A stretch of 64,000 nucleotides of DNA from Stenotrophomonas sp. UBA2629 (GCA_002359895.1 DEOB01000010.1:792251-856250); one strand, 5' to 3'; shown: positions 42,408 through 52,900, counted from the stretch's first letter. The notes: generated from the sequence alone by a model not told the origin. A program made the numbers and translations.

Positions 42408-42842
42408 ATGGGTATTTCGCGTCACGCTACCGCGCATTGGGAAGGGGATCTGAAGTCCGGCCAGGGTCGCTTGAGTACGCCTCAAAGTGGCTTGATGGAG
42501 AACACGCGCTACGCCTTCAGCAGCCGCTTTGGCGATGAAAAGGGCACCAACCCGGAAGAACTGATCGCAGCTGCGCATGCAGGCTGCTTCACCATGGCGC
42601 TGTCGGCCAAGCTGAGCGAAGCCGGGTTTCCGCCGACCTCGCTGGACACCCGTGCCGATGTCGATCTGTCGATGGAAGGCGGGCCGCAGTTCTCACAGAT
42701 CCGCTTGAAAGTAAAAGCCGTGGTGCCGGGCTTGGACGAGGCGAAGTTCCGCGCGCTGGCCGATGACGCCAAGCAGAACTGCCCGGTGTCCAAGGCACTC
42801 AGTGCCGTGCCGGTGAGCCTGGAAACCGAGTTTTCCGGCTGA
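42408..42842 (+). CDS. OsmC-family peroxiredoxin-like protein
   Basis: 144 residues from MGISRHATAHWEGDLKSGQG, with CAGGAG before the ATG. The two catalytic cysteines are C60 in AAHAGCFTM and C125 in QNCPVSKAL, the usual OsmC/Ohr pair. It detoxifies organic hydroperoxides using a dithiol cofactor; OsmC differs from Ohr by its N-terminal extension. The gene is monocistronic and ends in a strong hairpin. Confidence 0.94.
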   Translation: MGISRHATAHWEGDLKSGQGRLSTPQSGLMENTRYAFSSRFGDEKGTNPEELIAAAHAGCFTMALSAKLSEAGFPPTSLDTRADVDLSMEGGPQFSQIRLKVKAVVPGLDEAKFRALADDAKQNCPVSKALSAVPVSLETEFSG

Positions 42843-42850
42843 TCCACACG

Positions 42851-42886
42851 CCGGGCGGGTAGGCCGTGTTGGGCCTGCCCGCCCGG
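42851..42886 (+). terminator. Hairpin after osmC
   Basis: CCGGGCGGGTAGGCC (42851-42865) pairs with GGCCTGCCCGCCCGG (42872-42886) with one G-U wobble. The following TTCAGGGT is not a real T-tract, so it may be a pause or Rho-aided terminator. Confidence 0.55.
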
Positions 42887-42951
42887 TTCAGGGTGGTTTC
42901 ACCCGGTGCGCCTGAGCATCGCCACATTCCACGCCGAGTGACCCTGCCGCC

Positions 42952-43632
42952 ATGCTTCGTACGCTGACTCTTGCCGGTGTTCTGATCCTGGGTGGGCTGA
43001 CCGCGTTCACCGCGTCGGCGCAACGTTATGACGATGGCCAGTATCGGCCCGATCCGCGTTATGACGACGGCCAATATCGCCCGGGCAATAGCTATGACGA
43101 CAACAGTCCAGCCTACGACTACGCGCGCGTGGTGCGGGTGGATCCGATCATCGTCGGCGGCAATCAAGGCCGCGAGGAGCGCTGCTACCAGCGTAGCGAT
43201 GGCGACTATGTGCAAAGCAACAACGGCAGCGGCTATCGCAACGACGGCTATGTGGACCGTGGCTATGACACGGGCAACTATCAGACAGGCGGCAGCGAAT
43301 CCGGCCGGCAGATCGCCACGGTGATTGGCGGTTTGGCCGGTGCGGTGCTCGGTAGTCGCATCGGTGGCGGCGATGGCCGCTATATCGGTACGGCGGTGGG
43401 CACGATTGCCGGCGGTGCGGCCGGTCGGGCCATTTACGATGCCAACAATCGCTCGCAGGACTACCGTCGCGGCGATGTGCGCGTGTGTGAGCCTGTCGGG
43501 TATGGCAGCGAGAGCGAGCGTGTGGACGGTTACAACGTCACGTACGAATACGCCGGCCGCCAGTACCACACGCGCCGCGACTATCACCCCGGAGAGCGCA
43601 TCCGGGTGCGGGTGGACGTCAGCGCGGACTGA
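42952..43632 (+). CDS. Exported glycine-zipper 2TM protein with YDDGQYRP repeats
   Basis: 226 residues. A signal peptide ends near ASA/Q (residue 23). The mature N-terminus has two tandem copies of YDDGQYRP (residues 26-33 and 37-44), followed by an Asn/Gly/Tyr/Asp-rich stretch. A glycine-zipper hairpin GGLAGAVLGSRIGGGDGRY with GTIAGGAAGRAIYD lies at about 125-160, which inserts into or spans the membrane in Rick_17kDa-type proteins. The C-terminal YGSESERVDGYNVTYEYAGR part is a beta domain. Two cysteines are present. The family is an outer-membrane-associated group of unknown function. Confidence 0.8.
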   Translation: MLRTLTLAGVLILGGLTAFTASAQRYDDGQYRPDPRYDDGQYRPGNSYDDNSPAYDYARVVRVDPIIVGGNQGREERCYQRSDGDYVQSNNGSGYRNDGYVDRGYDTGNYQTGGSESGRQIATVIGGLAGAVLGSRIGGGDGRYIGTAVGTIAGGAAGRAIYDANNRSQDYRRGDVRVCEPVGYGSESERVDGYNVTYEYAGRQYHTRRDYHPGERIRVRVDVSAD

Positions 43633-43720
43633 TTTCATCGTGGCGTCCGCACCTTTGAGGTTTGTCACGCCCGCGCGATGACGGCATAGTCGCCGCACGT
43701 CCTGTTCAGGAGTGCCCGCA

Positions 43721-45409
43721 ATGCGTCGTGTCGCCAGTCTTGCCCTGTTGCTCCCCAGCCTGCTGTTGAGCCCAGCCCATGCCGAAGTGCGGGTATTGGT
43801 GGCCGACACCATCCGCACCGGTGATCCAGCACAGCCTGTGGCCGGTGCCTTGGCATGGGATACCGAAAGCGGCCGTCTGCTGGATATAGGCAGCGCCGAG
43901 GCGATGTTGCAGTTGTATCCCGATGCGCCGCGCATTGATGCCGGTGAGGCGACCGTGGTGCCGGGGCTGATCGACGCGCATGCGCACCTGGTCTACCTGG
44001 GTGACGCGCTGGCGCAGGCCGACCTCACCGGTACGCGCAGTCGCGCCGAGGTGGTGGAGCGGCTGAAGGCATTCGAGAAGAAGCTGGCACCGGGCGAATG
44101 GCTGCTGGCCGGCGGCTGGGACCAGAACCGCTGGGACGACACGGCTTTCCCGACCGTGGCCGACCTTGATGCCGCCTTCCCAGAGCGCCCGTTGTATCTG
44201 GACCGCGTTGATGGCCATGCCGGTTGGGTCAACAGTGCGGCGATCCGCGTGGCGGAAAAGAACGGAAAGTCACTCAGTGGCAACTGGCAGCCGGACGGCG
44301 GGCGCATTGTTCGCGACGCTGCCGGCAAGCCGAGCGGCGTGCTGGTGGATGCCGCCTCGTCATTGGTGCGCGCCCATATTCCACCGGTGCAGGACGCCGC
44401 GCGCGAACAGCGCCTGCAGGCCGCATTGCATGCGGCGGTGAGCAATGGTTTGACCGGCGTGCATGACATGGGCGTATCGCGCGAGGATCTGGCACTGATG
44501 AAGCGGCTGGCCGACCAAGGCAAGCTGCCGCTGCGTATCGACGCCTATGCCGACGGCAATCAAGGTGCATTGGATGACCTGTGCAAGCACGGTCTCTACA
44601 CCCATGCGGGTGGTCGCCTGCAGATGCACGGCGTCAAGTTGTTCATGGACGGCGCGCTGGGCAGCCGGGGTGCGGCAATGCTTGCCGACTACAGCGATGA
44701 CCCGCACAACCGTGGCCTGCTGGTGACCTCGCCGGAAGATTTTGAAGTGGCGGTGCGCAAGGCCGACGGCTGCAAGGTGCAGGTGGCCACGCACGCCATT
44801 GGCGATCGCGGCAACCGCATCGCGCTGGATACCTATGAGAAGGTGTTGGGCGCCCACAAGGGCAACGATCATCGCTGGCGTGTGGAGCATGCTCAGGTGG
44901 TGTCGCTGGAAGACATTCCGCGCTTCGCCAAGCTGGGTGTGATTGCTTCGATGCAGCCCACGCACGCCACCTCCGACATGGGCTGGGCCGAGCAGCGTGT
45001 GGGGCCGGAGCGGGTCAAGGGCGCGTATGCGTGGCAACGATACCTGCATAGCGGCGCGCGCCTGGCGTTGGGCTCGGACTTCCCGGTGGAGCAGGTGGAC
45101 CCGCGCTTGGGCTTGTACGCGGCTGTGACGCGGCAGGACCGTGACGGTCAACCGCCGGGCGGCTGGCAGCCGGAGCAGCGCCTGAGTGCGGCCGAAGCGC
45201 TGCGTGGTTTCACTGGTGATGCGGCTTGGGCCGGCCATGACGAAGCACAGGTGGGTACGTTGCAGCGCGGCCTGCGCGCGGACTTCGTCATCCTGGACCG
45301 CGATCCGTTGAAGGTGGCCGCTGATCAACTGGATGATCTGAAAGTGCTGTCAACCTGGGTGGATGGCGACATGGTTTACACAGCGCCGAATGCTTCGTCG
45401 GAAGGTTGA
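43721..45409 (+). CDS. Exported YtcJ-type amidohydrolase
   Basis: 562 residues from MRRVASLALLLPSLLLSPAH, with AGGAG upstream. A signal peptide ends near HAE, so the enzyme is periplasmic. The metal-binding signature GLIDAHAHLVYLGD lies near residue 85, and later blocks include the KLFMDGALGSRGAA motif, VATHAIGDRGN and LALGSDFPVEQVDP. YtcJ-like amidohydrolases cleave amide bonds of varied compounds, and the substrate is unknown. The gene ends near a repeat cluster. No operon partners are apparent. Confidence 0.9.
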   Translation: MRRVASLALLLPSLLLSPAHAEVRVLVADTIRTGDPAQPVAGALAWDTESGRLLDIGSAEAMLQLYPDAPRIDAGEATVVPGLIDAHAHLVYLGDALAQADLTGTRSRAEVVERLKAFEKKLAPGEWLLAGGWDQNRWDDTAFPTVADLDAAFPERPLYLDRVDGHAGWVNSAAIRVAEKNGKSLSGNWQPDGGRIVRDAAGKPSGVLVDAASSLVRAHIPPVQDAAREQRLQAALHAAVSNGLTGVHDMGVSREDLALMKRLADQGKLPLRIDAYADGNQGALDDLCKHGLYTHAGGRLQMHGVKLFMDGALGSRGAAMLADYSDDPHNRGLLVTSPEDFEVAVRKADGCKVQVATHAIGDRGNRIALDTYEKVLGAHKGNDHRWRVEHAQVVSLEDIPRFAKLGVIASMQPTHATSDMGWAEQRVGPERVKGAYAWQRYLHSGARLALGSDFPVEQVDPRLGLYAAVTRQDRDGQPPGGWQPEQRLSAAEALRGFTGDAAWAGHDEAQVGTLQRGLRADFVILDRDPLKVAADQLDDLKVLSTWVDGDMVYTAPNASSEG

Positions 45410-45526
45410 GGCGTAGGCCCCGTCAGCGAGTAAGCCGCAACCGAGTGATCGAAACAGCGTGGCGATCGAGTACGACGCGCGGCGAGTTCGGGGGTAGAAA
45501 AGTTGGTGCTGACAACCCTGCTTAAG

Positions 45527-45564
45527 CCCCTCTCCCGTGCACGGGAGAGGGGTTGGGGTGAGGG
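45527..45564 (+). repeat. REP-like CTCCCG/CGGGAG element
   Basis: CCCCTCTCCCG-TGCA-CGGGAGAGGGG followed by GTTGGGGTGAGGG. It is the exact 38-base reverse complement of 23628-23665. It lies in the gap between the amidohydrolase and the acyl-CoA ligase, which are convergent. Confidence 0.9.
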
Positions 45565-45582
45565 CAGCTTTAGCGAGGAATA

Positions 45583-47244
45583 TCAAACGTTGGTGTCGCC
45601 CGTTGGCTGATCGTGCAGGGTACGCAGCCTGCGCTTGTTGATCTTGCCCACGCTGGTGCGTTCGATTGAATCGACAAACTTGACCCGCTCGGGAATCGCG
45701 TAGCGGGAGATGTCGCCGGAGCGGCTGCGTGCTGCGACCAACGCGATGATCTCGCTTTCGGCCACTTCACTGCCTGCATGTTTGACCACCAGCGGCAGCG
45801 GCCGCTCGCCCCACTTGGGGTCTGCAATGCCGATGACGGCCACCTCGTTGACGGCCGGGTGCATCGCAATGATGTCCTCCAGCGCGAGTGAGGAAATCCA
45901 TTCGCCGCCGGTTTTGATGACGTCCTTGATGCGGTCGGTGACACGCAGATAGCCGTTGGCATCGATGTTGCCAATGTCGTTGGTGTGCAGGTAGCCGCCG
46001 TCCCAGAGTTCGGCCGAGGCTTCGGCGTTGTGGAGATAGCCTTGCGTGAGCCAGGGCGCACGCACCACGACTTCGCCAGTTGCGCTGCCATCGTGCGCGA
46101 CATCGTTCATGTCTTCATCGACGATGCGCAGGTCCACCAGCGGTATCGGGATGCCTGCCTTGGTCCGCAACGAGACGTTGTCTTCGGCGTTGGCCAGGGC
46201 CTTGCTGTCGAGCTGGGCGAGGGTGAGCACGGGGCAGGTCTCGGACATGCCGTAGCCGCCGAAGATGTCGATACCACGCGCCAGCGCCTGCTGTGCCAGC
46301 GCACGCGGCAGCGCCGAGCCACCGATGATGACCTTCCAGCCGTGCAGGTCGGTGTCGGCCGCCGTCGGGTCGCTCAGCAGCATGTGCAGGATGGTGGGCA
46401 CACAGTGCGAGAACGTCACCTTTTCCCGGCCGATGAGCTGCAACAGGCGTGCCGGCTGATAGCGGCCCGGATACACCTGTTTGATGCCCATCAGCGTGGC
46501 CACGTAAGGCACGCCCCATGCGTGGACATGGAACATGGGCGTGATCGGCATGTACACGTCGTCGCGGTGCAGACGGCCCTGCTGATGCGCGCTGCCCAGT
46601 GCCGCCATCGTCGCCAACGAATGCAGCACCAGTTGCCGATGGCTGAAGTACACGCCCTTCGGCAGGCCGGTGGTGCCGGTTGTGTAGAACGTGGTGGCGC
46701 GGGTGTTCTCGTCGAAGTCCGGAAAGCTGACCACCGGCTCGGCCTGGCGCAGGCCAGCTTCATATTCCACCGCAAAGCCGTCAGGCAGCGGGCCGGCTTC
46801 ATCATCCAGCAGGATGCGCGTGTGGATGGCCGGCAGTTGCCCGGCCATGCCCTCAAGCACCGGCAGAAACTCGCGGTTGGCAAGCAGTACCGTGGCGCCG
46901 CTATGCTGCAACGTGTAGGCGATCTGCTCCGGTGCCAAGCGGATGTTCACCATCATCAGCACCGCGCCGATCATCGGCACCGAGAAGTAGCTTTCCAGAT
47001 AACGGTGGCTGTCCCAATCCATCACTGCCACGGTGTAGCCGGGCTTCACGCCGAGCGATTGCAGCAGGCCGGCCAACTGACCAATGCGCTCGCGCAGCGT
47101 GCGGTAGTCGTAGCGCACGTTGTCGCCGTAGACGATTTCCTGCCCCGGCTGCACGGCCAACGGCGTGTGCAGCAGTTGTTTGATCAGCAGCGGATAGTTG
47201 TACGCGGATGCAGCGGGCTCGATTTCCGGTGTGGTGGAGGGCAT
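45583..47244 (-). CDS. Acyl-CoA synthetase (AlkK-like AMP-dependent ligase)
   Basis: 553 residues from MPSTTPEIEPAASAYNYPLL. AMP-binding motifs are intact: P-loop YTTGTTGLPKG, A8-type GYGMSETCPVLT, A10 YLHTNDIGNIDANGY, and the C-terminal catalytic lysine motif RTSVGKINKRRL. It matches the medium/long-chain acyl-CoA ligase branch (AlkK) more than acetyl-CoA synthetase. It follows the 3HB-oligomer hydrolase by 34 bases on the same strand, so it may activate 3HB, acetoacetate or fatty acids freed in this pathway. Substrate chain length is not evident. Confidence 0.88.
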   Translation of the reverse strand: MPSTTPEIEPAASAYNYPLLIKQLLHTPLAVQPGQEIVYGDNVRYDYRTLRERIGQLAGLLQSLGVKPGYTVAVMDWDSHRYLESYFSVPMIGAVLMMVNIRLAPEQIAYTLQHSGATVLLANREFLPVLEGMAGQLPAIHTRILLDDEAGPLPDGFAVEYEAGLRQAEPVVSFPDFDENTRATTFYTTGTTGLPKGVYFSHRQLVLHSLATMAALGSAHQQGRLHRDDVYMPITPMFHVHAWGVPYVATLMGIKQVYPGRYQPARLLQLIGREKVTFSHCVPTILHMLLSDPTAADTDLHGWKVIIGGSALPRALAQQALARGIDIFGGYGMSETCPVLTLAQLDSKALANAEDNVSLRTKAGIPIPLVDLRIVDEDMNDVAHDGSATGEVVVRAPWLTQGYLHNAEASAELWDGGYLHTNDIGNIDANGYLRVTDRIKDVIKTGGEWISSLALEDIIAMHPAVNEVAVIGIADPKWGERPLPLVVKHAGSEVAESEIIALVAARSRSGDISRYAIPERVKFVDSIERTSVGKINKRRLRTLHDQPTGDTNV

Positions 47245-47278
47245 CTGGGGCAATCCTGGGGAGCAGTGAGGGCTGCGG

Positions 47279-49123
47279 TTAGTGGCCGGAGACAGCGGGA
47301 ATCGACAGCTGCGCGCGCTGTAGTGGCGCTTCGCCACGCGGCGTTGTCTCGATCAGCGCGTCCTGGGGCAGGCCTTGCGTCGGGTCTTCAAGGTGACGCC
47401 ACAGTTGGTCCATCGCCGCGAACATGTACGGCAGCAGCGGCGCATAGCGTTTGCGGTAATCCGGGAAGGCCAGCAGCGAGTCGAAATGTTGTCCATTGCT
47501 CACCCGCCAGTAGGCGATCTGCGCGCCGGCAGCCCGTGCCTGCGGCACGTAATGGTCGCTGGTCATGCTGATCGGCACCAGGCCGTCATCCATGCCATGG
47601 ATGACCACGATCGGCGCGGTTGTGCGGGGCATCCCGGTGGCCGCGCGCGTGATGCCGGCACGCACGCGTTCGGCATCCTTGCTGTCGGCAGTCCAGAGTG
47701 CGCGCAGACAGCTGAGCCCGCGCAGTGGATCACTGCCTGCCAGCGCCGCATTGCCATCCACCAGGATCACGCCGTTGCCCGGCGGAATGCCGCTGGCCTC
47801 GCTGCCCCACGTGGCGCGGACCTCGGCGGTGGCATTGCCGGGTTTACCGTCGGTGCTGACGGCGGAAAATGTATAAGCGCAGGGATGCTCACCCGCGCCG
47901 TAGCGGCCATAGGCCGATGCATAGGTTGCGGCAATCGCGCGCCACAGATCGAAGCCGGTGGAGAACGCGCCAGCACGAAGGGCGCCTTCACTCAGGCCTG
48001 TCTTCTCAAGTTGCTGTCGTGCGGATTGAGCCTGCGCGGCGACATCCTCGCCCTGTACCTGTCCGGCGGCTTTCAGTGCGGCGCATTGCTGCGTCCAGAC
48101 CGGGCGGTCCTGCGCCTGCACCGGCGGCTGCGGCAGATCATCGAGTGTGAGCAACGCGCACGGCATCAACAACGCCGCCTGGGTCACGAAGTCATACAGC
48201 GGGGCTGCGCCTGCCACCGATACATTCGGCTCGCCGGCCACCAGCGCGTCGAACCAATCACCTTCAATCTCCGCCGCGCGCAGCACCGCGCCGCCGCCGT
48301 TGGACACACCCGCGCCCAGCGTGCGCGTGTTGGCCGGGGTGAACGGTGCCGACTGCGGGTAAGCGCGATCAAGCGCCTGCAGGCCGAACTGCACCGCCTG
48401 CACCAGGTGCTGGCCCCAGTCCGCTTCCGGGTTGTCGCCGGAGTGTGCGTGTTTGAACGCGACGCCGTGGGCAGTCGCGGGCGCGTCGGGAGCAAACGCC
48501 AACGCGCCCTGTGTGGCCGGCGTGCCATCGGCTTGAACACCGCTGCGGGCATCCAGGTCGTAATAGTCGCTGCCGGCGCCCTTGTCTGTGTAGGCGACTG
48601 CACAGCCATGGGCCAAGCCCCAACTGCCAGCCACGGAGATGGCGCCGTAGATGCCGCGCGAGCCGGAGGACGCGGTGGCCACCAGGCAGCGCCGCGATGG
48701 ATCGAAGGTGTCGGGTATCTGCACCAGCACGCGATGCGGTTGGTGCGCGCCGGGAATGCGGGCATAGGCCGAGAATTCGCGCCCTGGTGAAGACTGCACG
48801 GTGCCGTAGACATCGCCGAAACCGCTGCCCGGCGTGAGGTCGGCAATGCCGCGCCAGCTGCTCCAGATGGCGCGCCGGCGCGCTTCTTCGGCAGTGGGCA
48901 GGGCAGGGTTGGCAAAGGTGGGGGCCACGCTGACGCGCAGGCCGTCCAGCCCCAGCCCGGCGGTCATCAGGTCGTCGCTGCCCCGGTGCTGGGTTTCACG
49001 CCACTGCGTGAATTCAACGTCAGCTGCGGACGCTTTCGGGGAAGCGGCGAGCGCCGCGGAAATACTGCCCAAAAACAGGGGCAGCACGGCGTAAAGCAGG
49101 CAGGCACGGCGGGATGTTTTCAT
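47279..49123 (-). CDS. 3-hydroxybutyrate oligomer hydrolase, second copy
   Basis: 614 residues, aligned along its full length with the enzyme at 17790-19622 (shared RGSDDLMTAGLGLDGLRV, SGSRGIYGAISVAGSWGL, GVAFKHAHSGDNPEADWG and GVSNGGGAVLRAAEIEGDW). The nucleophile S274 sits at the same residue number. The signal peptide (LLYAVLPLFLGSISAALAAS) has no lipobox, so this copy is probably soluble in the periplasm or secreted, unlike the lipoprotein copy. It is divergent from the LuxR response regulator and is followed by the acyl-CoA ligase. Confidence 0.9.
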   Translation of the reverse strand: MKTSRRACLLYAVLPLFLGSISAALAASPKASAADVEFTQWRETQHRGSDDLMTAGLGLDGLRVSVAPTFANPALPTAEEARRRAIWSSWRGIADLTPGSGFGDVYGTVQSSPGREFSAYARIPGAHQPHRVLVQIPDTFDPSRRCLVATASSGSRGIYGAISVAGSWGLAHGCAVAYTDKGAGSDYYDLDARSGVQADGTPATQGALAFAPDAPATAHGVAFKHAHSGDNPEADWGQHLVQAVQFGLQALDRAYPQSAPFTPANTRTLGAGVSNGGGAVLRAAEIEGDWFDALVAGEPNVSVAGAAPLYDFVTQAALLMPCALLTLDDLPQPPVQAQDRPVWTQQCAALKAAGQVQGEDVAAQAQSARQQLEKTGLSEGALRAGAFSTGFDLWRAIAATYASAYGRYGAGEHPCAYTFSAVSTDGKPGNATAEVRATWGSEASGIPPGNGVILVDGNAALAGSDPLRGLSCLRALWTADSKDAERVRAGITRAATGMPRTTAPIVVIHGMDDGLVPISMTSDHYVPQARAAGAQIAYWRVSNGQHFDSLLAFPDYRKRYAPLLPYMFAAMDQLWRHLEDPTQGLPQDALIETTPRGEAPLQRAQLSIPAVSGH

Positions 49124-49159
49124 TGCCCAACACTATCAAGCCCCTGCTGATATGCCAGC

Positions 49160-49171
49160 GTACCTAGGTCC
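49160..49171. promoter_or_regulatory. GTAC-N4-GTCC palindrome, candidate operator 2
   Basis: GTACCTAGGTCC lies between the hydrolase and the response regulator, 36 and 41 bases from their start codons. It shares GTACCTAGGTC with the reverse complement of 57010-57021, and the GTAC-N4-GT frame with 17741-17752. Confidence 0.5.
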
Positions 49172-49212
49172 CTGTCCTCAGCCGTGGACGAATTTGCTAA
49201 CCTCGCCCCGAC

Positions 49213-49911
49213 ATGCCGACCTTGCTCATCGCTGATGACCACCCCTTGTTCAGAGCCGCGCTGCACCGCGCGGCCGAGGAAGCGGTCGTCGATCTGCAGA
49301 TCAGTGAAGCGGATTCGCTCGATGGCGTGCTTGAGGCGTTGGAGAGCCAGCAGATAGACCTGATGCTGTTGGACCTGCACATGCCGGGCAACCACGGGCT
49401 GGCAGGTCTGGCGACCATCCGCGCGTTGCAGCCGGGGCTGGCGATCATCATCGTCTCGGCCAATGAAGAGCCGCACGTGATCCGCCGTGCGGTGGATCTG
49501 GGCGCCGCCGGTTATCTGCCCAAGAGTTCGGGATTGGTGGATCTGCAACAGGCGCTGCAGACCGTACTTGATGGTGAACGTTGGATTCCCTCGATGCTGC
49601 GCGAAACCGTGGCGCGGGTAGCACCGTTCACCAAGGACGCGGATCTGGCCGCGCGCTTGTCCAGCCTGTCGGCGCATCAGTACAAGGTGCTGAGCCTGGT
49701 GGCCGAGGGCCTGCTCAATAAACAGATAGCCGACCGTCTTGGCGTGCAGCTGCGTACCGTCAAGGCGCACATGACCCGCATCATGAGCCGGCTGGGCGTG
49801 CGCAACCGTGCACAGGCCATCCGCGTGCTGCACGAGTTGGGTTTGGCCGATCCGTCACGGCAGATCGAGGAATCGCCCGAGCCCCTGCACGAGCAGGCCG
49901 GGAACGCCTGA
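49213..49911 (+). CDS. LuxR/NarL family response regulator (3HB locus 2)
   Basis: 232 residues. The receiver has DD (8-9), phospho-acceptor D54 in LMLLDLHMPGNHG and the switch lysine in LPKSSG. The HTH spans about 152-207. It is paralogous to the regulator at 16043-16705. It ends 33 bases from the convergent hybrid sensor kinase, the likely partner. Two-component pairs with an SLC5 sensor, such as CrbS/CrbR, control acetate and short-chain acid use in other gammaproteobacteria, and this pair may do the same for 3HB. Confidence 0.92.
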   Translation: MPTLLIADDHPLFRAALHRAAEEAVVDLQISEADSLDGVLEALESQQIDLMLLDLHMPGNHGLAGLATIRALQPGLAIIIVSANEEPHVIRRAVDLGAAGYLPKSSGLVDLQQALQTVLDGERWIPSMLRETVARVAPFTKDADLAARLSSLSAHQYKVLSLVAEGLLNKQIADRLGVQLRTVKAHMTRIMSRLGVRNRAQAIRVLHELGLADPSRQIEESPEPLHEQAGNA

Positions 49912-49943
49912 TCAACTCCAGGCGTTTGCGCTTTGGTTTGAGA

Positions 49944-52900
49944 TCAGTGATTCGCGCCGAGGTTGTGGTCGATCACACTGCGCGTTGCAAGCAGGTGGTT
50001 GATGGCCCAACGCAGTGCCAGTGGTTTGAATGGCTTGTTCAACAGTGACAGTCCGATCTCGCGCACTGCCTCGCGGGTGTCTGGGCCGGTGTCGGCGCTG
50101 AGGATCACCGTGGGGCGTGGCCCGTGCGCGGCCGCCAGACGTTTCCACAACTGGACGCCGGTGTCGCCGTCGTCAAGGTGATAGTCGAACAACCAGAGGT
50201 CTGCCTGATGGGCGCCTGCGTCAATGGCGTTGCCGTCGCCCAACGCGGTGACATCGCAGCCCCACGCCAGCAGCATCTGCCGCATTGCCTCCAGCGCATC
50301 GGGGTCGTTGTCCACCACCAGCACACGCGTGCCCTTGATGGTGCTGTTGGTGGTTTGGGTGTCGCTGCGTGGCGGCTGCGCAGGATGGGCGCGCGCCACC
50401 GTAATGGAGAAGGCCGAGCCGTGACCGAGCACGCTGTGCAGCGACAGCGGTGCATGCAGCAGATCGGCGATGCGATGGGCAATGGCCAACCCCAATCCCA
50501 GCCCTTGGCCATTGCTGCGATCACCACGCTGGAATTCCTCGAACACCACGGTCTGCTGTTCCGGGGCGATGCCCGGGCCACTGTCGTGCACGCCGATGGC
50601 GAGCGTATCGCCTTGGCGACGGACACCCAGCAGCACGCCGCCGCGTGCGGTGTAACGTATCGCGTTGGCCAGGAAGTTCTGTAGCACGCGGCGCAGCAGC
50701 AATGGATCGCTATGCACCCACGCGCGGCTGGGCACATAACGGAACTGCAGGCCACGCGCCGCCGCCAGCACCGCAAATTCCTGCGCCAGCGGATCAAGCA
50801 CGTTTGAAAGCGCGAACGGACGCGGATCGGCCACCAGTCCGCCGGCTTCCAGTCGTGAGATGTCGAGCAGGCCGGACAGCAGGTCGTCGGTGGAATCCAA
50901 TGCCCCACGGATCTGCCGCAGGAAGCTGTCCAGAAACTCCGACTCGATGTGCTGCGACATGGCATCGGTCAGCAACTGCGCGGCGTGCAGCGGTTGAATC
51001 AGGTCATGACCGACGGCGGTAAGAAACCGTGTCTTTGCCACGTTGGCGCGCTCTGCCTCGTGTACCGCATGTTCCAGGCGCGCGGTACGGTCCTGCACGC
51101 GACGTTCCAGAGTTTCGTTGCTGCGCTTGAGGGCATCTTCGGCGGAACGGAATGCGGTCACGTCGGTAAAGGTGGCGACGTAGCCACCGCCCGGCATCGG
51201 GTTGCCACGGATTTCAACGATGGTGTTGTCGGGGAATATCCGCTCGGACAGATGCGGTGTGCCGCGTCGCATATGCGCAATGCGGCGGCTGAGTGCCTTG
51301 CTGGCGTTGTCGCCGGGGGCGTCGCCAATCTTCAGTTGCCCCAGCGCCCACGCCGTGAGGTTGGCGACCGGCTGCCCGACCTGCAGAAGTTCGGGCGGAA
51401 ACTTGAACAGCGCGGCATAGCGGCTGTTCCACGCAACCAACTGCAGCTGCGCATCCACCACGCTGATGCCTTGGCTCATGTTCTCCAGCGCCGCTTCCAG
51501 CAGGCGCTGGTTGAAGCGCAGTACCTGGGTGGCCTCGCCGACAGCACGGGTGACCGCCTCCAACGGCGCAGCACCCCCATCGCGCGCGGCCTCCACCAAC
51601 AGCCGCGCCATGCCGGCGCCGACCACGGCAGTGAGCTCGCGTTCGATGGCGGTGACACGCTCGTCATCCAGCATCTGCCCGGCATGGCCGGCCATCAGCT
51701 GCCGCGCACGTTCCTGGCCGAGAAAACGCCCGGCGGTCTTGCGCATGGACGCGGCAGCCACCGCGTCACGCTGCAGCGGTTGAGAGGGGCTCACCGCGCG
51801 CGACATCACCGCAACGGTGATCAGGTTGATCGCCAGGCTGGCGCCCATGCTGATGGCGATGTGGCCGGGCTGCACGCGCAGCGTCAGCCATTGCAGTGCG
51901 CCGGACGTGGCCGAGTGCGGTATCACCATCGGCAACAACATCAGCCACAGCCATACCAACGAGCCCAGAATGATGCCGGCCATGATCGCCGGCGACGGCG
52001 TGCGTGGCCGGTACACGGCCAGCAGCACCGCCGGTGCCAGCTGTGCCAAGGCGGTGAACGACATCAGCCCGAAGTCGCTCAGTGCCTCGGTGCCGCTCAT
52101 CGCCCGGCTGTACAGCCAGGACATCAGAAATACCGCAAGAATGCCGGCCCGCCGGAACGCCAACACGCGCGGCCGCAGATCCGCACCGGCATCGCCATCT
52201 ACGCCACCAAGCAGGCGCGCGCCAAAGCCGTGGTTGCCGAGCATGATCGACAACGTCAGCCCCGACAGAATCATCATGCCGGTCGCCGCGCTCAGGCTGC
52301 CCAGGTAGGCAAGCAACGCCAGCACGTGATGGCCGCGTGCCTGCGGCAGCGCAAGCACGTATAGATCGGGCGATATCGACTGCCCCAGCTGCGCAGCGCC
52401 GGACAGCGCCATCGGCACCGAGGGCAGGCCGATCAGCAGCAGATACAGCGGGAACAGCCAGCGTGCGGTTTTCAGATCGGAAGACTGGCGCAGCTCCACC
52501 ACGCCCACATGGAACTGATGGGGCAGGGTGAACGCCGCCATCGCGCCCAAGGCAACCATGGTGATGAAATCCGGGATCACCGAAGGCGGCGGCAGGTGCA
52601 CCATCTTTTCCAGCAACGGAGCGCCGGCCTGCTGCACCGACACCGCCGCATACAAGCCGATGGCCAACAGCGCTGCCAGCTTCAGCAGCGACTCCAGCCC
52701 CAGCGCCACCACGATGCCGCGGTTGTGCTCGGTAGCCGAGGCCTTGCGCGCACCAAACAACATGGTGAATGCGGCCATCGTCAGCGCAAACCAGAACGAC
52801 ATATCCAGTTGCTGGCCGCTGGCGGCGAATTGATCGCCAAGCAGGGCGGTGAGGCCTTGGCTTACCGCTTTCAGCTGCAGCGCGATATACGGAATGATGC

